Position numbers and translations under genes: made by a program. Under the pieces are notes generated by a model, which had not been told where the DNA came from, did no database searches, and was given only the letters and a program-made list of their open reading frames with translations. From Lophius americanus (Eukaryota; Chordata; Actinopteri; Lophiiformes; Lophiidae): a stretch of 64,000 bases of DNA. The stretch is from positions 372,001 through 436,000 of the forward strand of contig JBBDHG010000031.1 in the NCBI GenBank assembly GCA_037951165.1, in the 5' to 3' direction. How positions within the stretch are numbered: the stretch's first letter is position 1; each line of letters opens with the position of its first letter. Shown one piece after another: positions 1 to 13,325 of this stretch.

Positions 1-1914
1 GTCCGCTGCCATCATCCACACTAATGAAGCATATCTAAGTTCTCAGACATGGCAGAACTAATTTAATCTACCTTCTAAGGGACCTCAGCACCATCAAATT
101 AATTATTCATTAAGGACTTGATATTATAACTCAATTGTCAGCTCGGTAGCCGGCCCCTTCTTCTAACCCTCCCCTGTCTGTCGCTGTCGTCTTGGACTCT
201 TTCTTTTCAAGCTTTTAATCTAAAACGGAGGAATACACGTTGCCATTGTCGCTGATGAACAAAACTGCTTTTTTCTTTTCTTCTTTTTGCTCCTTTGAAG
301 TTTGCCAACAAAGGTGACAATAGGGTACGGGAGAATTTCTACGATTGGTGTAGCTCCCTGTGGAGTTCTACGGTGTGCAGAAGAATAACAATGTATGTCA
401 TCTGGTAAAGATCATTTTCCATAATGTCACTTAGACCAGTGAGACATTTCTTGAACCCTGTGGATCTTTTAGCTAGGTGTCGTTTTATGAACTGATAAAG
501 AGATGGAGAGATGCAATGCTGTCCAAGATCACTACGGTGAAAACATGTTTTTTCTACTTTTAAAAGAATTTTGGTCTGAATTTGATCCACTCTTAAGCCT
601 TTTTCTGCTTTTTATGTTTTATTTCTTTATTACTTTTCCATATAAGATTGTTTGTCATTTAATTTGCTTTCGTCCTGTAAAGCACAACGTAAATGAGTTT
701 AAAAGTGCGGGATAAATGAAGTTTTCTATCATGATTGACAGGAACAGATACAGTCAGACATGGCTATAACTATCGATAGAAAACTCCATTAGAGAGTAAT
801 GGTGAAAGGGGCTATTAAATACATGGATTTTTTACTTTGTTAGTTCACATTAGGACCACTTCATAGTGGGCCATGGTGGGTTTGTGTTGTTGGGCCTGTT
901 TCTGCCAGGTTTGGACTATACACATTTTTTTTCCTGCCACGATTCTTTCAAGATTTACCAGATTAGACAAATCAGAGCGCAATAAATTATCAGCCAGGAA
1001 AATTGAGAAATGCAACCCCTTATCGACGTGAGGTCATGTGATGCTGATGAGGAGACGGTTCAACCCTGGCTATGGAAGCGATCTGTATTATGCTAATAGT
1101 ATTCTGTTCAAAGAAAAAGAGAGATAAATAAAACAATCATTTACCCTCTCCTTTCCCAGACTGTCCTTGATGGAGCCTCTCTTCTTTAACATTTACACCA
1201 AAGGGTCTACTCGCCGCCATGTTTGTGTCCACTGTCCTCCTATTGATCAACTCCAGCACAGACTGGACTAATAGGTTAAACTACTATTTCAAAAAGCTGC
1301 TCAAAGCATATAAGAAATCATAACAGACGTTGGCGCCACCCTGAAATATGTTGCACCTCCTTTGGTGCAGAACGCCGACTCGCTCTTTCAAATGTTCTGT
1401 GTAAACAAAAAAGGTGCATTAGAATTGGTCTAAATTGCAGGGTGATGCTCGATCTCCTGTGTAAAAAAGGGTCTTATTCAGTCTTATTCTTCACACCAAC
1501 AGATATTTGTATTTTCGTCCTTGAATTATGGCTAAACCGTTTCCGATGATCGTGATGAGAGCTCTTGGAAAACCTCTTACAGAATAAGCGCAAGGTACAA
1601 GCCGAGGGCACAAAGTGTACGCATCAGTCTTAACCAAAATGAGGTCTTGCCAACTTTGAAGACGTGAAATGAAATTAATAATTTAGATTGAAGATCAAAT
1701 CGTGTTTTACTTTCATGGAGAATTGTCTTTATTTTTCTCTAAGCAAATATTAATGTATTTTTATTCTATGGGTTTGTAAATCGTGGAATTGATAAAATAT
1801 TTAAAAAAAAATGGTAGTTTATATTTGAGACATCAGAACAGGAGATGGAAATACAGAGAAGAGCTACTACAACAGAAATCTGATCCGTGACAGTGGGCAG
1901 CCTTTCCATTCTTC

Positions 1915-2190
1915 ATCCCCTGATTGTAATTGAGGCCGACGCGTGACAGCCCCCTATGTGCCCTCCATGCAGTGGCCTGGGGCATAGGGCGTGCTGACAG
2001 AGGAGGCACCGGAGACGGTGGCACAGGTCCTGGCCTGGCACGGCCATGCCATGGTACCCTTCGGGGCACTGATCCTCCCCCCTCTCAACTTTCCTCCGCC
2101 TCACCTCTGTCACCAGGCATCTCAGAGGCTAACGAGAGGGCAGCCGAGACTGCTTAACAATTCCGCCACATCCAATGGCAGGGTATTCCT
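1915..2190. promoter_or_regulatory. Candidate conserved non-coding element
   Basis: A GC-richer, complex, non-repetitive island in AT-rich intron. It contains GATTGTAATTGAGGCC (homeobox-type site), GTGACAGCC and CTGACAGAGGAG (TGACAG, MEIS/TGIF type). Short open frames on both strands have no homology I recognise. Function is inferred only. Confidence 0.3.
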
Positions 2191-3893
2191 CTCTTCCCTC
2201 AGAGTGCCCCCCCCCCCCCCCACACTGCTCTGAGACCTTTGGTGATACGAGTGTCAGCCAGGGGAGACAGGCAATCATCAACACTTTATATCTGGGAGGT
2301 ATATTAATAATGTGATGATTTCTTGGAAGATGGGGGGGGGGGGAAGGTTTTGTCCTCTTGGAGTGACATTAAGGACAACGCCTTTGCCAACTTTTGAGGA
2401 TGTTAACTTTGTATAGCAAACATGATCAGAACAGGAGTTTGTATGTTTGTTTTTAAAGGGAGTGGTGTTCATATAAAGTTGGACTTGATGAATATGTAAG
2501 TGAGAAAAATAGGACGAACATGATGTTAGAGAGAGGGAGAGCAAGTGCGTTAGACACTCTGTATGGATTCCCACCAGTATCCGAGTTACAAATCAAACTT
2601 CCACAACAAGTGGGGCTGGAAGCCTGCAGGGGCCTTTCCGCTATCCAGTCAGAGATGCATAATTAAAGGAAAGCAGAGAAGGGAGCATGTTATTACCGAT
2701 GTTTTCATTAGCGCAAGTTAACGCACTGGTCTCCCGCAAGACCTACAGACAACAGGCGAGGAAATGGACGGAATGGCCTATTGGGGTGGAAAAGAACTGT
2801 TAACATTAGTCCTGGTTGTGCAGCTCGGAGCCGTAGGTCGACTCTATAAAAACATGAGAAATATGAAAAAGGCACACGTGGACCACTTCCTTCATTATAT
2901 TTTTACTCCTTTTCCCCAACATCCAGGCTTAATTTAGCCAGGATTTTTAAGATCAGGGACTGTTTTTTAGGCTATGAAAATTGGATTAAATGAAGAGGAA
3001 ATCTGGCCTAATGAGCTCCCTGGGCTACGGAGCAGCAGGGACTGTGAGGGGGAAAGAAGGGAGACGAGGCGAGCCTTTGAGGAAGAAGGGGCCATGCCCA
3101 AAGTGTGCCAGCTTCTCCTCGCTTTAGCGCCACTGGCACAGACGGCACCTGGGCAAAGCCTGGCCCCCCTCTCCCCGTGCCAAAGAGGAAGGGAGTTTGT
3201 GATGAACCTGAAGTTCTATTGGCGATCTTGTTTTTCTTTGAGGTCCTTTTCGATTCACACTTCTTCCTGATGGTTGGGTTTGTCAGTAGGGAAAAATGTG
3301 TTCTCTAATGCGTGTCTGCCGATATTTGGGCTTTTATTAGCAGCATTTGAACTAACAGGGTGGGATATGAAGAATTGTGTTTAAAAGGAAAATAACTTCT
3401 TATTTAAAATGGCCCAACAGAGTGGAGAGTCAAACGGGTCAAACAGGATATTAATCTAATACAAATGGAACGAGACAGAAGACACAAACTGTTCATTGGA
3501 TGTACGGTTTTCAACCATTCTCATCCTGATTCCTCTTACTCTTCTTCAGATATTCTCTTTCAAGATTCTTTCCTAGTGAACGGATCCCTCTTCTCCGATT
3601 AGGTACAATCTCCGAGTCATCTGCAGCTTCAACACAACACTACTGGAATTTCATTATCAACTGTAGCGGAAATATAATATCTAAGGTGGTCAACCAGAGT
3701 ACAGGCCGAAGCACCAACTGACAGGTGGAGGTCGGCCATAGCATTTGGCCTACTTTGCAGAGAGAAAGCAGAAGAAACAAGTGTGGGCTAGGAAATAATG
3801 GAGAAGAAGCAGCCAATCAGGGAAGATGACTAGAGATGGGATTTTAACAATTGGGCTAATATCTGCCGACAGCAGTATGCCAGGTACGGTTAG

Positions 3894-5024
3894 TAGGGTG
3901 TGATTCACCGGTTCCATCAAGCTACGATATTAAATACATTTTTTCCGACAAAGATACGAGATCTGACGATATCACAAAGTCTGCCACGATACGATTACAA
4001 ATCGATTTGACTGCGGGACCTGCGAACGATTTCAGGCCATGTTATGTACCCATTTAATGAAATTGGTTGAATTTCACCTTAAGAAAGAAAAAAGTTATCA
4101 AGCAATTTTGACATGTTTCGACAAATTTATAGTTGAAATTTTAAACACATTTCAATAATAATAATAATAAAAAAATAATAACAGAATGAACCAAAAACTG
4201 TGTTTCAAAGTAAAGTGACACATTTTTAATGTTTGGATAGAAATGTTTTTTTTTGCTTCTTATCAGTTAAATAAATGATCAGTTTAAATTATGAACATAT
4301 ATATTTATGTTTAATGAGATTGCATTTACATGGTTCTGATCGGTGCTGTGCTCAGTGGTTTGGAGGTATTAAACTCTGAATGTTTTACATCCTACAGAAC
4401 AAAACGTCAACAAAAAGCTGAGGATTTCTGTAAGCAGCCATTCATAATTAATGTCCTCTGAACAATATATTTTTTGCATTGACTAATTTTGGTTATGTGG
4501 AACTCAGCGTCTCATTATCACACACGTTTTTAAGTTTAACACACAAATATTTGCTAAGTGAAATAGTTTATTTGTACAAACTTTCTTTATTGTTTGATTA
4601 TTGTTACGCCGTCAATGCTAAGTAAGCTAGCATGTATACGGCATTTCGAAGTATATGTTAGCATTAAGCTAACGGACCAGGCGCTCATTATTTCTCCTCA
4701 TTGTTGTGAGGCAGTAAACATTCGGACTGCACCTGAAAGCCTTTATCTCTCACTCTCACCAAACTGAACGATAACGTTCAGGGAGAGCAGAATAAAAGGA
4801 TAAAATTAAACTGCAGCCTCTGGCTATACCAATTGGCCCGCAGGTCTGTGTGTTTTAGGGAGGGGAGCCTATAATGGGAGACACAGCAGCGCTGGTAGTA
4901 ATTTCAGAATAAGGCGTATCTTAAAAACGACGATATTTATTGATATTTTGACTTCCCATCGATTTGATTGGATTGTTCAACACAACGATATACCGATCCA
5001 CATCAATTAACCGTTACAACCCTA
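3894..5024. mobile_element. Non-autonomous hAT element, 1.13 kb
   Basis: The left end begins TAGGGTGTGATTCACCGGTT. The right end, read inverted, begins TAGGGTTGTAACGGTTAATT. These are imperfect terminal inverted repeats of the hAT type, and both subterminal regions carry ATCGAT/CGATAT blocks typical of one teleost hAT group. The flanks are ACGGTTAG (3886-3893) and GCGTTTAG (5025-5032), an 8-bp duplication with 6 of 8 matches, flush with both ends. No transposase frame is present. The divergence of ends and duplication suggests an old insertion. Confidence 0.85.
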
Positions 5025-6434
5025 GCGTTTAGCTTAAAAGGCTAAAGTATTTACCATTAATTTGTGTTATCATCAGTTTGTCTGAGACATCATTCACATT
5101 ACGCTGTGTTCACACCGAACATGGCCAAGAACATACAAAGTCAATACAAATCTGTGAGTATATCGTCAAACGGTCGTGAAATTGTGTGAAGCAAACACTT
5201 TGAATGTTGGGATTCTCCAAATGTCACACGTCAGGATGTCAGTAGGATGTTGATGTAGAAGTAGATGGAGCTTTTCAGAGCTGTACGGGTTTAACAGCGT
5301 GATCAGCATGTAAGGTGGGCGGCTTAAGGTTAGTAAGTCAGTTCAACATGACCAAATCCTAATAACCTGACAATGAAAGATATTTACAAGATGTCTCATT
5401 TTCACCAGTCCGGCTACAAGTCCAACAGAAATGGTAGGCGATAAACACAGGAAGTAAGCTTTTCTGAACTTTGTGTCCCTTAAATGGTCACACGTGCATT
5501 TCTTTTTTGGTCACGTATTTTGCCTTAAGTATATGTGCTTCGCATCTTGTATATTTGTTTTCCCTTTATTGCAATTTTGTTTTCCAAATGTTAATTTATT
5601 CTGCCTTTGGTAAAATGTTTCATGTCTTGTAAATGTGTTATTACTTTAACAAATAGTCATTTTGTTTTCCAACACGTGGATGGGTTTTTGCCTTTGGTGA
5701 TATCTCGTTAATTAGCTTTTACTTTTGCAATTTTGTTGTTTAAGATATATATTTATAATACACTTCTGGATCACCGTACAAAATGACCATACCAGGCAGG
5801 TTGCCATGGGACACAGAAGGACAAGCCTCCTTTGTCTCTACGGAATGTCAACACCTGTCTGCCTCAGTGCAGGCGAGGAGGCAGGGTTTTAGAAAGGAAG
5901 CGGAGGAAAGACGTGAGGAATTATTCCGGCAGGTAGTTTGTCCTGGACACCACTCAAAATAAAGAAGGAGGCAAGGAAAAAAAATTGGGGGCGAAAAGGA
6001 TTCTTCAGTTATGTTTAAGAGATATGAGGAGGAGAACAATGACGGAGGAGGGGAAGAAGATGGGGGAGGAACTGGCACATTCCTCAGCTACTTTTCCTGA
6101 CAGCGATTAGAAGCTGTCAGAACCTCTCAACCCGGCCACTCCTCTGGGCTCGCAGGAGGCCTGTCATTACAAATAGCCCAGATTAAAATACCACGCTCCT
6201 GGGGCCCACGCCTTGACCCCTCACCTACCCCCACAATTGCCATATGTCTACCCACACACTCACCACACTGTTGAAAGAGGGGAGGAAGGAAGGTGTGGGC
6301 AAGGCAGGCGAGCGTGAGAGATGTTAAAAGAGACAAATGGATACAGAGTAACGGGACTTTCAGTTGGAAATAAGTTGATTTTAAATACAACTTTGACAGG
6401 TGAGGTCAGAATTATATTGATTATCTGGTGACCA

Positions 6435-7108
6435 TGGTTACCATATAGTGGGTGCGTTTATATCCAGAACTGTAGTTCTTGTTGGGTGGCCAGGTATGTA
6501 GTGGTTAGAAGCAACCAAAGTGCTCAAAGGCAGGGAAGCTGGTGAACTAGTGACAGTGTCATGAGCGCCCAGGGCCAACTGATGTACATGGGGAGTGGAG
6601 GCTAGCCCATGTTTTCTGATTCTACTGAAGAGCCACTGTAGCACAAAGAGATGCATTCAGGGAAGACAATAGGCCAATGTAGTCGGCGTTACTCTTCGGA
6701 TAATGCTTTGCTGGGTTCTACCAGTCTTGCTACTGTGACAGATGGCACCTACCTTAACATTGCTGCTGACCAAATACCCCCCTTCAATGAAACAGTATTC
6801 TCTATTGGAAGCGGCCTCTTCCAGCAGGATGAAGCTCCCTGACACATCGAAGGAAAGGTTCAGGAATGGTTTGAGAACACAACATCCAGTTCAAGGTGTT
6901 GACTGGACCTCTCAATTCCACAGATCTCAGTCCAATCCAGCATCTATAGAATATGGTGGTCAAACACGTCCTCCCTAACAACTTCTACATCCTAAAAGAT
7001 CTGCTGCTAAAGTCTCTGTACCAGATACCAAAGGACACCTTCAGACGGATGTGAACTGTTTTGATGGAAAAGGGGGACCTACACAATATTACGTAGGTTT
7101 ATTGGTGC
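6435..7108 (+). mobile_element. Tc1/mariner-like transposon, decayed and internally deleted
   Basis: The plus strand keeps two blocks of a Tc1-like transposase gene. At about 6500-6650 is the N-terminal DNA-binding part (nucleotide resemblance). At about 6735-7090 is the catalytic part, which translates as TYLNIAADQIPPF and SGLFQQDEAP before frameshifts. Downstream, 'GGACCTACACAATATT' corresponds to the C-terminal GGPTQY seen in this family. The middle of the gene, about 400 bp by comparison with the intact type I remember, is missing between the blocks. It cannot encode an active enzyme. Confidence 0.85.
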
Positions 7109-8925
7109 AATTTCATCAGTATAATGATGGTGCAGGAGGGCGAAAATTTCTCCGATGTTTGGCAGAGAGGGCTTCATTGTTCAGGGTGCTCAATCCTACC
7201 TACGAAACATAGTGTGTCAGGCCTTTGCTAACTTAACTCCATGAAACAGCAGGGCAAAAAAGAAAAAAAAAATATCAACAAGGAGCCGGTTCTGATTTGT
7301 GCTGGAAAGGCCGTTTATACTTCTGCTGCACCTGAGCTGCAGTACGGTTCAATGAGGCTAATGACTAACAAAGCACTGATGGGTGCAGCAGGTTTTCAGA
7401 TCCAGCCTTCTGCACACGTCGACTTGTATTTCTGCAGGACGCAGACACATGCAAACAGAGAATAATGAGTCCGACGTGTCCCGCATCTATCTGGTGCCAA
7501 CGCGAATTGTCCGCCCTGACACTGAAAAATGACCCATCTCAGCAAGATTTGGAGGAGAGGGGGGGTGGCGGTGTGTGTGACAGTCACCAGCACCGCGCTG
7601 ACAGCCCAATAGAGTAGAGGAGGAAGGCGTCATTAGGATCACACACACAAATATACACATACACACATCAACGCACAAATATGCATGTACCCAACAGCTC
7701 GCACACACTCTGTCAGATATGTGGAATTGTGAGCACGCCTTAAGAAAAAGAAAGACTTGACTGATAGTTTCTATCTCAAACAGAGCGTGAAGTGGCAGCC
7801 GTTGTCATGTCAAAGTGGCGAGCTCAGACAAGGCTAAACACAGCCAAGACAGACGGATTGTATGACATGTCTTAGTTACAGTAAGACTTAATTCAAACAT
7901 GGCGGTGCATGAACTCCACAGGGGATGACATGAGATGATACACATCTCCAGTGGAACATTTTATTAGAATAGATTGGCCTGAAATTAGTTGATATGTGGA
8001 AACTAGATCTCGACCTGAAACTCTTCTTCTGTTTTTGACTGTGAACAGCAGGAAAATTCTCCCTGATGTGCGGACGGCGCGATAGGAGGCCAGCCAGATG
8101 AGATACAGGAGATGAGTTGACAACTGAAGGATGTGTGATTATGCCCGTTGCCTGTTTAATTAGCCAAAAGAGGACTAGAGTAGACAGACAATGGAGATGA
8201 AAGCCAACCAACAAGGAGAAACTTTTTACGCAAATATTTCTACAAAGTTAGTTGGAATAGGTGATTGTTCTTGGATGTATACGGTCTGCATTTGTTCTCC
8301 TTGTAACTGTGAGGAATCATCTCTCTTCTGTTGGCTCTCTCTGGATTCCTCATTACAGCAGAGGGAGCAAGGAGAGGAGGTAGACAGGGATAGACGGACA
8401 TCTCCGGTGACATGTTGATACAGAAACAGTTGATAGTTATCTGTCTCGGGTTGTTGCTGTGAGTTAGACCTGAAGAAATGACTGAGATGGAGAAAACAAA
8501 GCCTGGAGACGTTTTTATGACAGCCGTCAGCGCTGCAGAGTTGACAGGTGGTCAACGAAGGAGGATGTCATTTTTTATTGCAAATCTTTCAGCAATGCTA
8601 TTTATGAATCTTAATCCTGATGAAAAATCAACCTAAATGTTTAACCATGTTTCTAATTTCGACAAATAGCGTTGACCAATTACAAGTTCAGTTCCTGCTA
8701 AAATCTATTGCGCCAATAGAGTTGTTTGAAATTTTTTAGTGCGCAAAGAATTTCTGAAGCTTCAAAGCAAGACAACTACTGGAAGTGGAAACACACCAAT
8801 GAAAAAGACAGGGACTTGTTAACGTACCAAAGAAAACAGAGATGAAATTCTTCTTCTTTTTGCGATCCCTTGAAATCTTCTATAGAACAAGATACGATGC
8901 AATTTTGTTCCGTTATATACCTATC

Positions 8926-9282
8926 AAACGGTGGTGTAATGGTTAGCACCAATGCCTCACAGCAAGAAGGTACCAGGTTCGAATCCAGCCGTTCGGTGCA
9001 GTGTTTGAATGTTCTCCTCGTATCTGCACGGGTTCTGTCCGGGTACTCCGGCTTCCTCCCACAGTCCAAAAAGATGCAACACATGTTGATTGGTTACTCT
9101 TAATTGCCCGTAAGGCGTGAAGTTGAGCGTGAATGGCTGTCAGTCTCTACGTGTCTGCCCTTTGATGCACTGGCAAGTCATCCATGGTGTAGCATGACTC
9201 CCGCCCAATATAAGGTGGGATAGGCTCAATCTTCCCCGACTCTGAACAGGATAAGCGGTTACAGATAATGAATGGATAAATG
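8926..9282 (+). mobile_element. tRNA-headed SINE, near full length
   Basis: It starts with an A-box-like GTGGTGTAATGGTTAGCACC and has a perfect B box GGTTCGAATCC at 8976-8986. A tRNA-unrelated body follows (GGGTACTCCGGCTTCCTCCC, then TAATTGCCCGTAAG) and a GATAAGCGGTTACAGATAATG-like tail with ATGGAT repeats. I recognise this as a very common teleost interspersed repeat. It is not a functional tRNA because the fold and acceptor stem are lost. Confidence 0.85.
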
Positions 9283-9892
9283 TTTACTCATCTGTTGGAT
9301 AGCCTGAACGACAAAAATATAATAAAGTTAATCTTGAAATCCACAATCAAATCCAAGCCCAGAGCTTCAAATTGACCTTAAACTGAAATATTCATTGTAA
9401 CCTCTACTCTAAAAGAGTTAGCATGAAGACAGGCACCGCTGGATAAATAAGATCTCCAGATGTCTGTACACCAAACTGTTTACCTGCTACCAGGAAGTTG
9501 TGCTTCAAGACAGAAATTTTAATAAGTCTAAGCCATGTTTTCCTCTCTCTACTCGAATCATGCACTCCATCATATACAAAAACATGAAGGGACTTTTTTA
9601 GTGTGCTTGATCTGATTAGATAGTGTCAATGCCAAGGTACGAGTGGATAGGAATTTGTGACAGACAAAAAGAATAGCATGACGTGAAGATGCAGATATTT
9701 GTACGGTTCTCTTCTCAGTACGAGTTTAAAGATTCTTCCAAGTCAGGTGGGAAACTGGTGTGCTGCTGTGTCGGTGTAAGAGTGTGATCTCCAAGAAGAA
9801 GAAACAAACAAAACAAATTGTTCATGGGACGCAATTACATACAAACTCAATTTAGTCCAGTCCATCTATGTTCAAACGCTCGCCTATGTTCC

Positions 9893-10175
9893 TCAGCTCT
9901 GGGTATGGAACGAAAATCAGTTCAAGGATACAAGCAGCTTAAACGAGCTTCCCTTTTTATTGTTGGTTGGCCGAGCCTCCGAGATAAGGTGCAGAGTTTG
10001 TACATCTGGAAAGAGCTCAGTATTCCAAACTCCCTACGGATGTTCGAGCGGCTTGTATGCGTTGAAAGCAGCCAGTCAAGATGGTTTGGGTATCTGATCA
10101 GGATGCCTCCAGGACGCCCCACTTTGGAGTTTTTCTAAGCCCAGGAGGAGACACCGCGGTAAATACTGTTGAACA
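9893..10175 (+). mobile_element. Non-LTR retrotransposon (LINE) 3' coding fragment
   Basis: The plus-strand frame encodes GMERKSVQGYKQLKRASL, then ESSQSRWFGYLIRMPPGRP, then LEFF and a stop. The motif 'SQLRWFGHLIRMPPGRLP' is a recurrent C-terminal signature of teleost LINE polyproteins found downstream of the reverse transcriptase. Clade assignment is uncertain. Only the very end of the protein is left. Confidence 0.75.
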
Positions 10176-10199
10176 CTCAAACAATCAAGTTAAAAACTA

Positions 10200-10990
10200 G
10201 TAAATTGAACTTCCTCATTTACAATCTCACATCTTCCAGCTTCCATTTCTCTCTCTCATTTTCGTCATTCATCAGTTCTCCAATTACTCCAACCATCTTG
10301 CACTTAAATTCTCCTCACTTGTTAGTTAATATCCATCTCTATTCTTAATCAATTAACCAGCTGCACACCCTTCCCATCTTGATCTCTCTGCCTCGCCAGA
10401 GTCAAGATGGGAAGGCTAATTTGTTTAGGCTTTATTTCCTCACTCTTTGTCTTCCTGCCTACTTCCTTCATCTCTTGAGTAATTCCACTTCTTCATTGCC
10501 AATCCGTTCCTGAACCTCCTCATTGAACCACCAAGTCTGCTTTCTCACTTTTTCCACAGTTACCTAGTCATCCTGCGGTTATTCACAACCATCCAGAGCC
10601 GGTCTCAACTCCTCCCTGGAGTTCACTCAGCAGCCATCCTTCCTAAGTTTCCACCATTTAACCCGCTGCTCGAACGTTACGCTTTTCCTTTTTTTTTCTT
10701 TCTTACCACCAGTCATCCTGCATTCTACCATTCTATGCTGTCTGGCTACATTCCCCCTGTCACCACAATGCAGTCTCCAATCTCTTTCAGATTTCATTTT
10801 CTGGATAATTATCTATCTCTTCCAACTCAAGACCGACTTTCGGGTCAACATTCACATCTCTAATTTCTATCTTCATACTCATCACTGTCTGACATTCAGA
10901 TCACATTCAGAACACTCTTTACAAACTCATCCTTAAGGATCCCCCCTACCCCATGTTTCCTCCCATCCACACTATAAAACAACTTGTTCT
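10200..10990 (-). mobile_element. RTE-type LINE fragment, decayed
   Basis: On the minus strand the sequence around 10500-10550 reads KQTWWFNEEVQERI. This is the WW-NEEVQ signature of RTE-clade polyproteins, between the endonuclease and reverse transcriptase domains. Other recognisable antisense blocks are ACCATTCTATGCTGTCTGGC (10729 on) and CAGTCTCCAATCTCTTTCAG (10770 on). Frames are broken throughout. It lies beside, and opposite to, the LINE fragment at 9.9-10.2 kb. Confidence 0.75.
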
Positions 10991-11769
10991 TTTTTGGAGA
11001 TAAAAACAGTTTGTACCCTCCTCTGATGCCTGTAGCCTTGCTGACTTTCCACATGGACTCTTGGACATACAATATACAACCTTCCTTCTCTCCATTATAT
11101 ACCAGATAGCACTCTACCTTTACCTTTTTTCATCTCACGTCCTTCTGACACAATCCCCTCCCCACTTATCCAGGCTTAGGGCCTGCAAGAACTACTGGCT
11201 TGTGATCCGTACGTGGCTGTTTTGGATAACTAAAAAAAAAGTAATGATTGGATATCATCATGCAATGGCACGAGTTGATGGTAATTCAAAGTGGGAAAAG
11301 TGAAGAGGGAACAATTTGTGTCATATGTGTATCTATATAAGTTGAAAAAGTTCAACATGTATGAGAAATTAGTATTACCCAATATCAGGAAATCTTCCTG
11401 AAATCAGTGTTGGTTTTGAGGCGCTACAAGTTCGCAAGTCAGGTGACCTTAAGATGGTACTTCACATCCCACACTCTTGGAGGGAATAGAAAAAAATCCC
11501 TTCACCTAATTAAAATAACAAACAAGAAGACTGCGTCGCAGCTACACAGTATCCCCACTGTATATGATATGTGGAGCGTACAGGCATATAATGTATAATG
11601 TATCGCCACTCGCCCACCACACGTGAAAAATATGTACATGTTCCAAAGCAATGAGCTGGTACACAAGTGCAAAGTGGCAGGAGGGAGAGGGAAGGAGAGT
11701 CTCTGTCTATGTGTGCAGACAAAGTCCTGATAGTGACCTCATACCTCATCTCCAGGGCATAAATAAACA

Positions 11770-11900
<131 letters not shown>

Positions 11901-12214
11901 ATTATAATCAGAGAGAGAAGGGAATCAAATTTATTCCGCAGCTGTCATTAATATTTCACAGCCGTTACTGTAGCCCATGTGAAAGAGCATGAATGATTAA
12001 TTTAGACATCACCTCTGTCACAAACCCTTACCAGGCCCGGCCCGTGATCCACCTTTGAGAATAGTAAACAAAAGGTGCGCTCTCCTTCAGTTTTTGTTGT
12101 GGTCTGGTTTGGGCTGTTCCTGTCTGTAAAGCAGGAGGGGAGTTAGGTGTGGCTTTTTGTTCTTGGACAAGTTGGCGCTCTTTGGGGTTTGCCTGTGACA
12201 CCCAGGTGTAAAGG

Positions 12215-12460
12215 AAAAGTCCACCTAAATTTAAGGATCCAGATACTGTCTACTTGCAACCCATGCTGATGGAAAGATTCCACAAAATCTTTCTGGAGCT
12301 ACACAAGAACACAGTATGGGGGCATTTTCTAAAATGCTCATTCTATTCTACCTAAGAAGGTGGGGACTTCAAATTCAAATGTTAAAGCAGATGATCGCTC
12401 AGTACCGCTAATTTAGCATACTTTAAAAATCTGAGATTTATGGGTATCCTTGGAATAAAT
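12215..12460 (+). repeat. Probable interspersed repeat remnant
   Basis: AAGTCCACCTAAATTTAAGG, CCAGATACTGTCTACTTGCA, ACAGTATGGGGGCATTTTCT and AGCATACTTTAAAAATCTGA, in this order, resemble a fish repeat I have seen, but I cannot name it or define its ends. Confidence 0.35.
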
Positions 12461-13120
12461 GGAAAACAATATTAAGGTTTTAGTTGTAGTGTATAGTGAG
12501 CTGAAATTGTTTAAACGTTATCTTAGGGTAGAGTCCTTTATCTCTCTGATGCGCTGTCCTGCCTGTACAAGAAGCATAGAATGGGCAAACTGCACACAGG
12601 CTCCAGAGAAGGCTTTTTCTGAGAAAGTCTGGAATTTTGTTGTTATCCAAAGGTGTATGTGGACACACGGTGGAGAACAGGAACAGGCCGTTCAAAAATC
12701 AATATTCAAGCACTGTCTTCAGAAGAGAGTGGCAAGAAATACACCGAGACAGGTGCATTTCAGAGAATCGTACCGGTTATAAAAATAGATTGATATTTTC
12801 CCTGTTTAATGCAATAGTTTGAAGTTCTGAGAAAAACTTAAATCTTCCAAATTCAAGCATAAAATGTGTCTTCTGGGACACAGACGCCCTCGCTACCAGA
12901 GAAACACAATGGACAATAAACTGTAACCTCTATTATAGCTGAATGTGCTCCACAACACATGAAAATACCTTCACTTCAAATCTTTGGAAAATATGAAAAT
13001 GAGCAAATTGAAGGAACGACTTTAAGGGCAACTACGAAGTAAACGTAAAATTTGATTGACCAGACTATTTCCTATTACAAATGGTATGATGGCAAGTTGG
13101 AAAAGGTTAACCCGATATGA

Positions 13121-13230
13121 TTTATATATTGATATCTATATGTATATATATATACATATATATATATATGTATATATATATATATTTATATATATATACA
13201 TATATATATATATGTATATATATATATATT

Positions 13231-13316
<86 letters not shown>

Positions 13317-13325
13317 TATATATAA
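13121..13325. repeat. (AT)n microsatellite with period-18 to 40 structure
   Basis: About 200 bp of ATATAT interrupted by regularly placed TTTA and GTATAC. It is self-complementary, so cruciform or slipped structures are possible. Spurious Tyr/Ile frames arise from it. Confidence 0.95.

Noticed and set aside
8926..9000. Possible tRNA gene (A and B boxes present)
   Set aside because: No cloverleaf or acceptor stem, and the sequence continues into a known SINE body.
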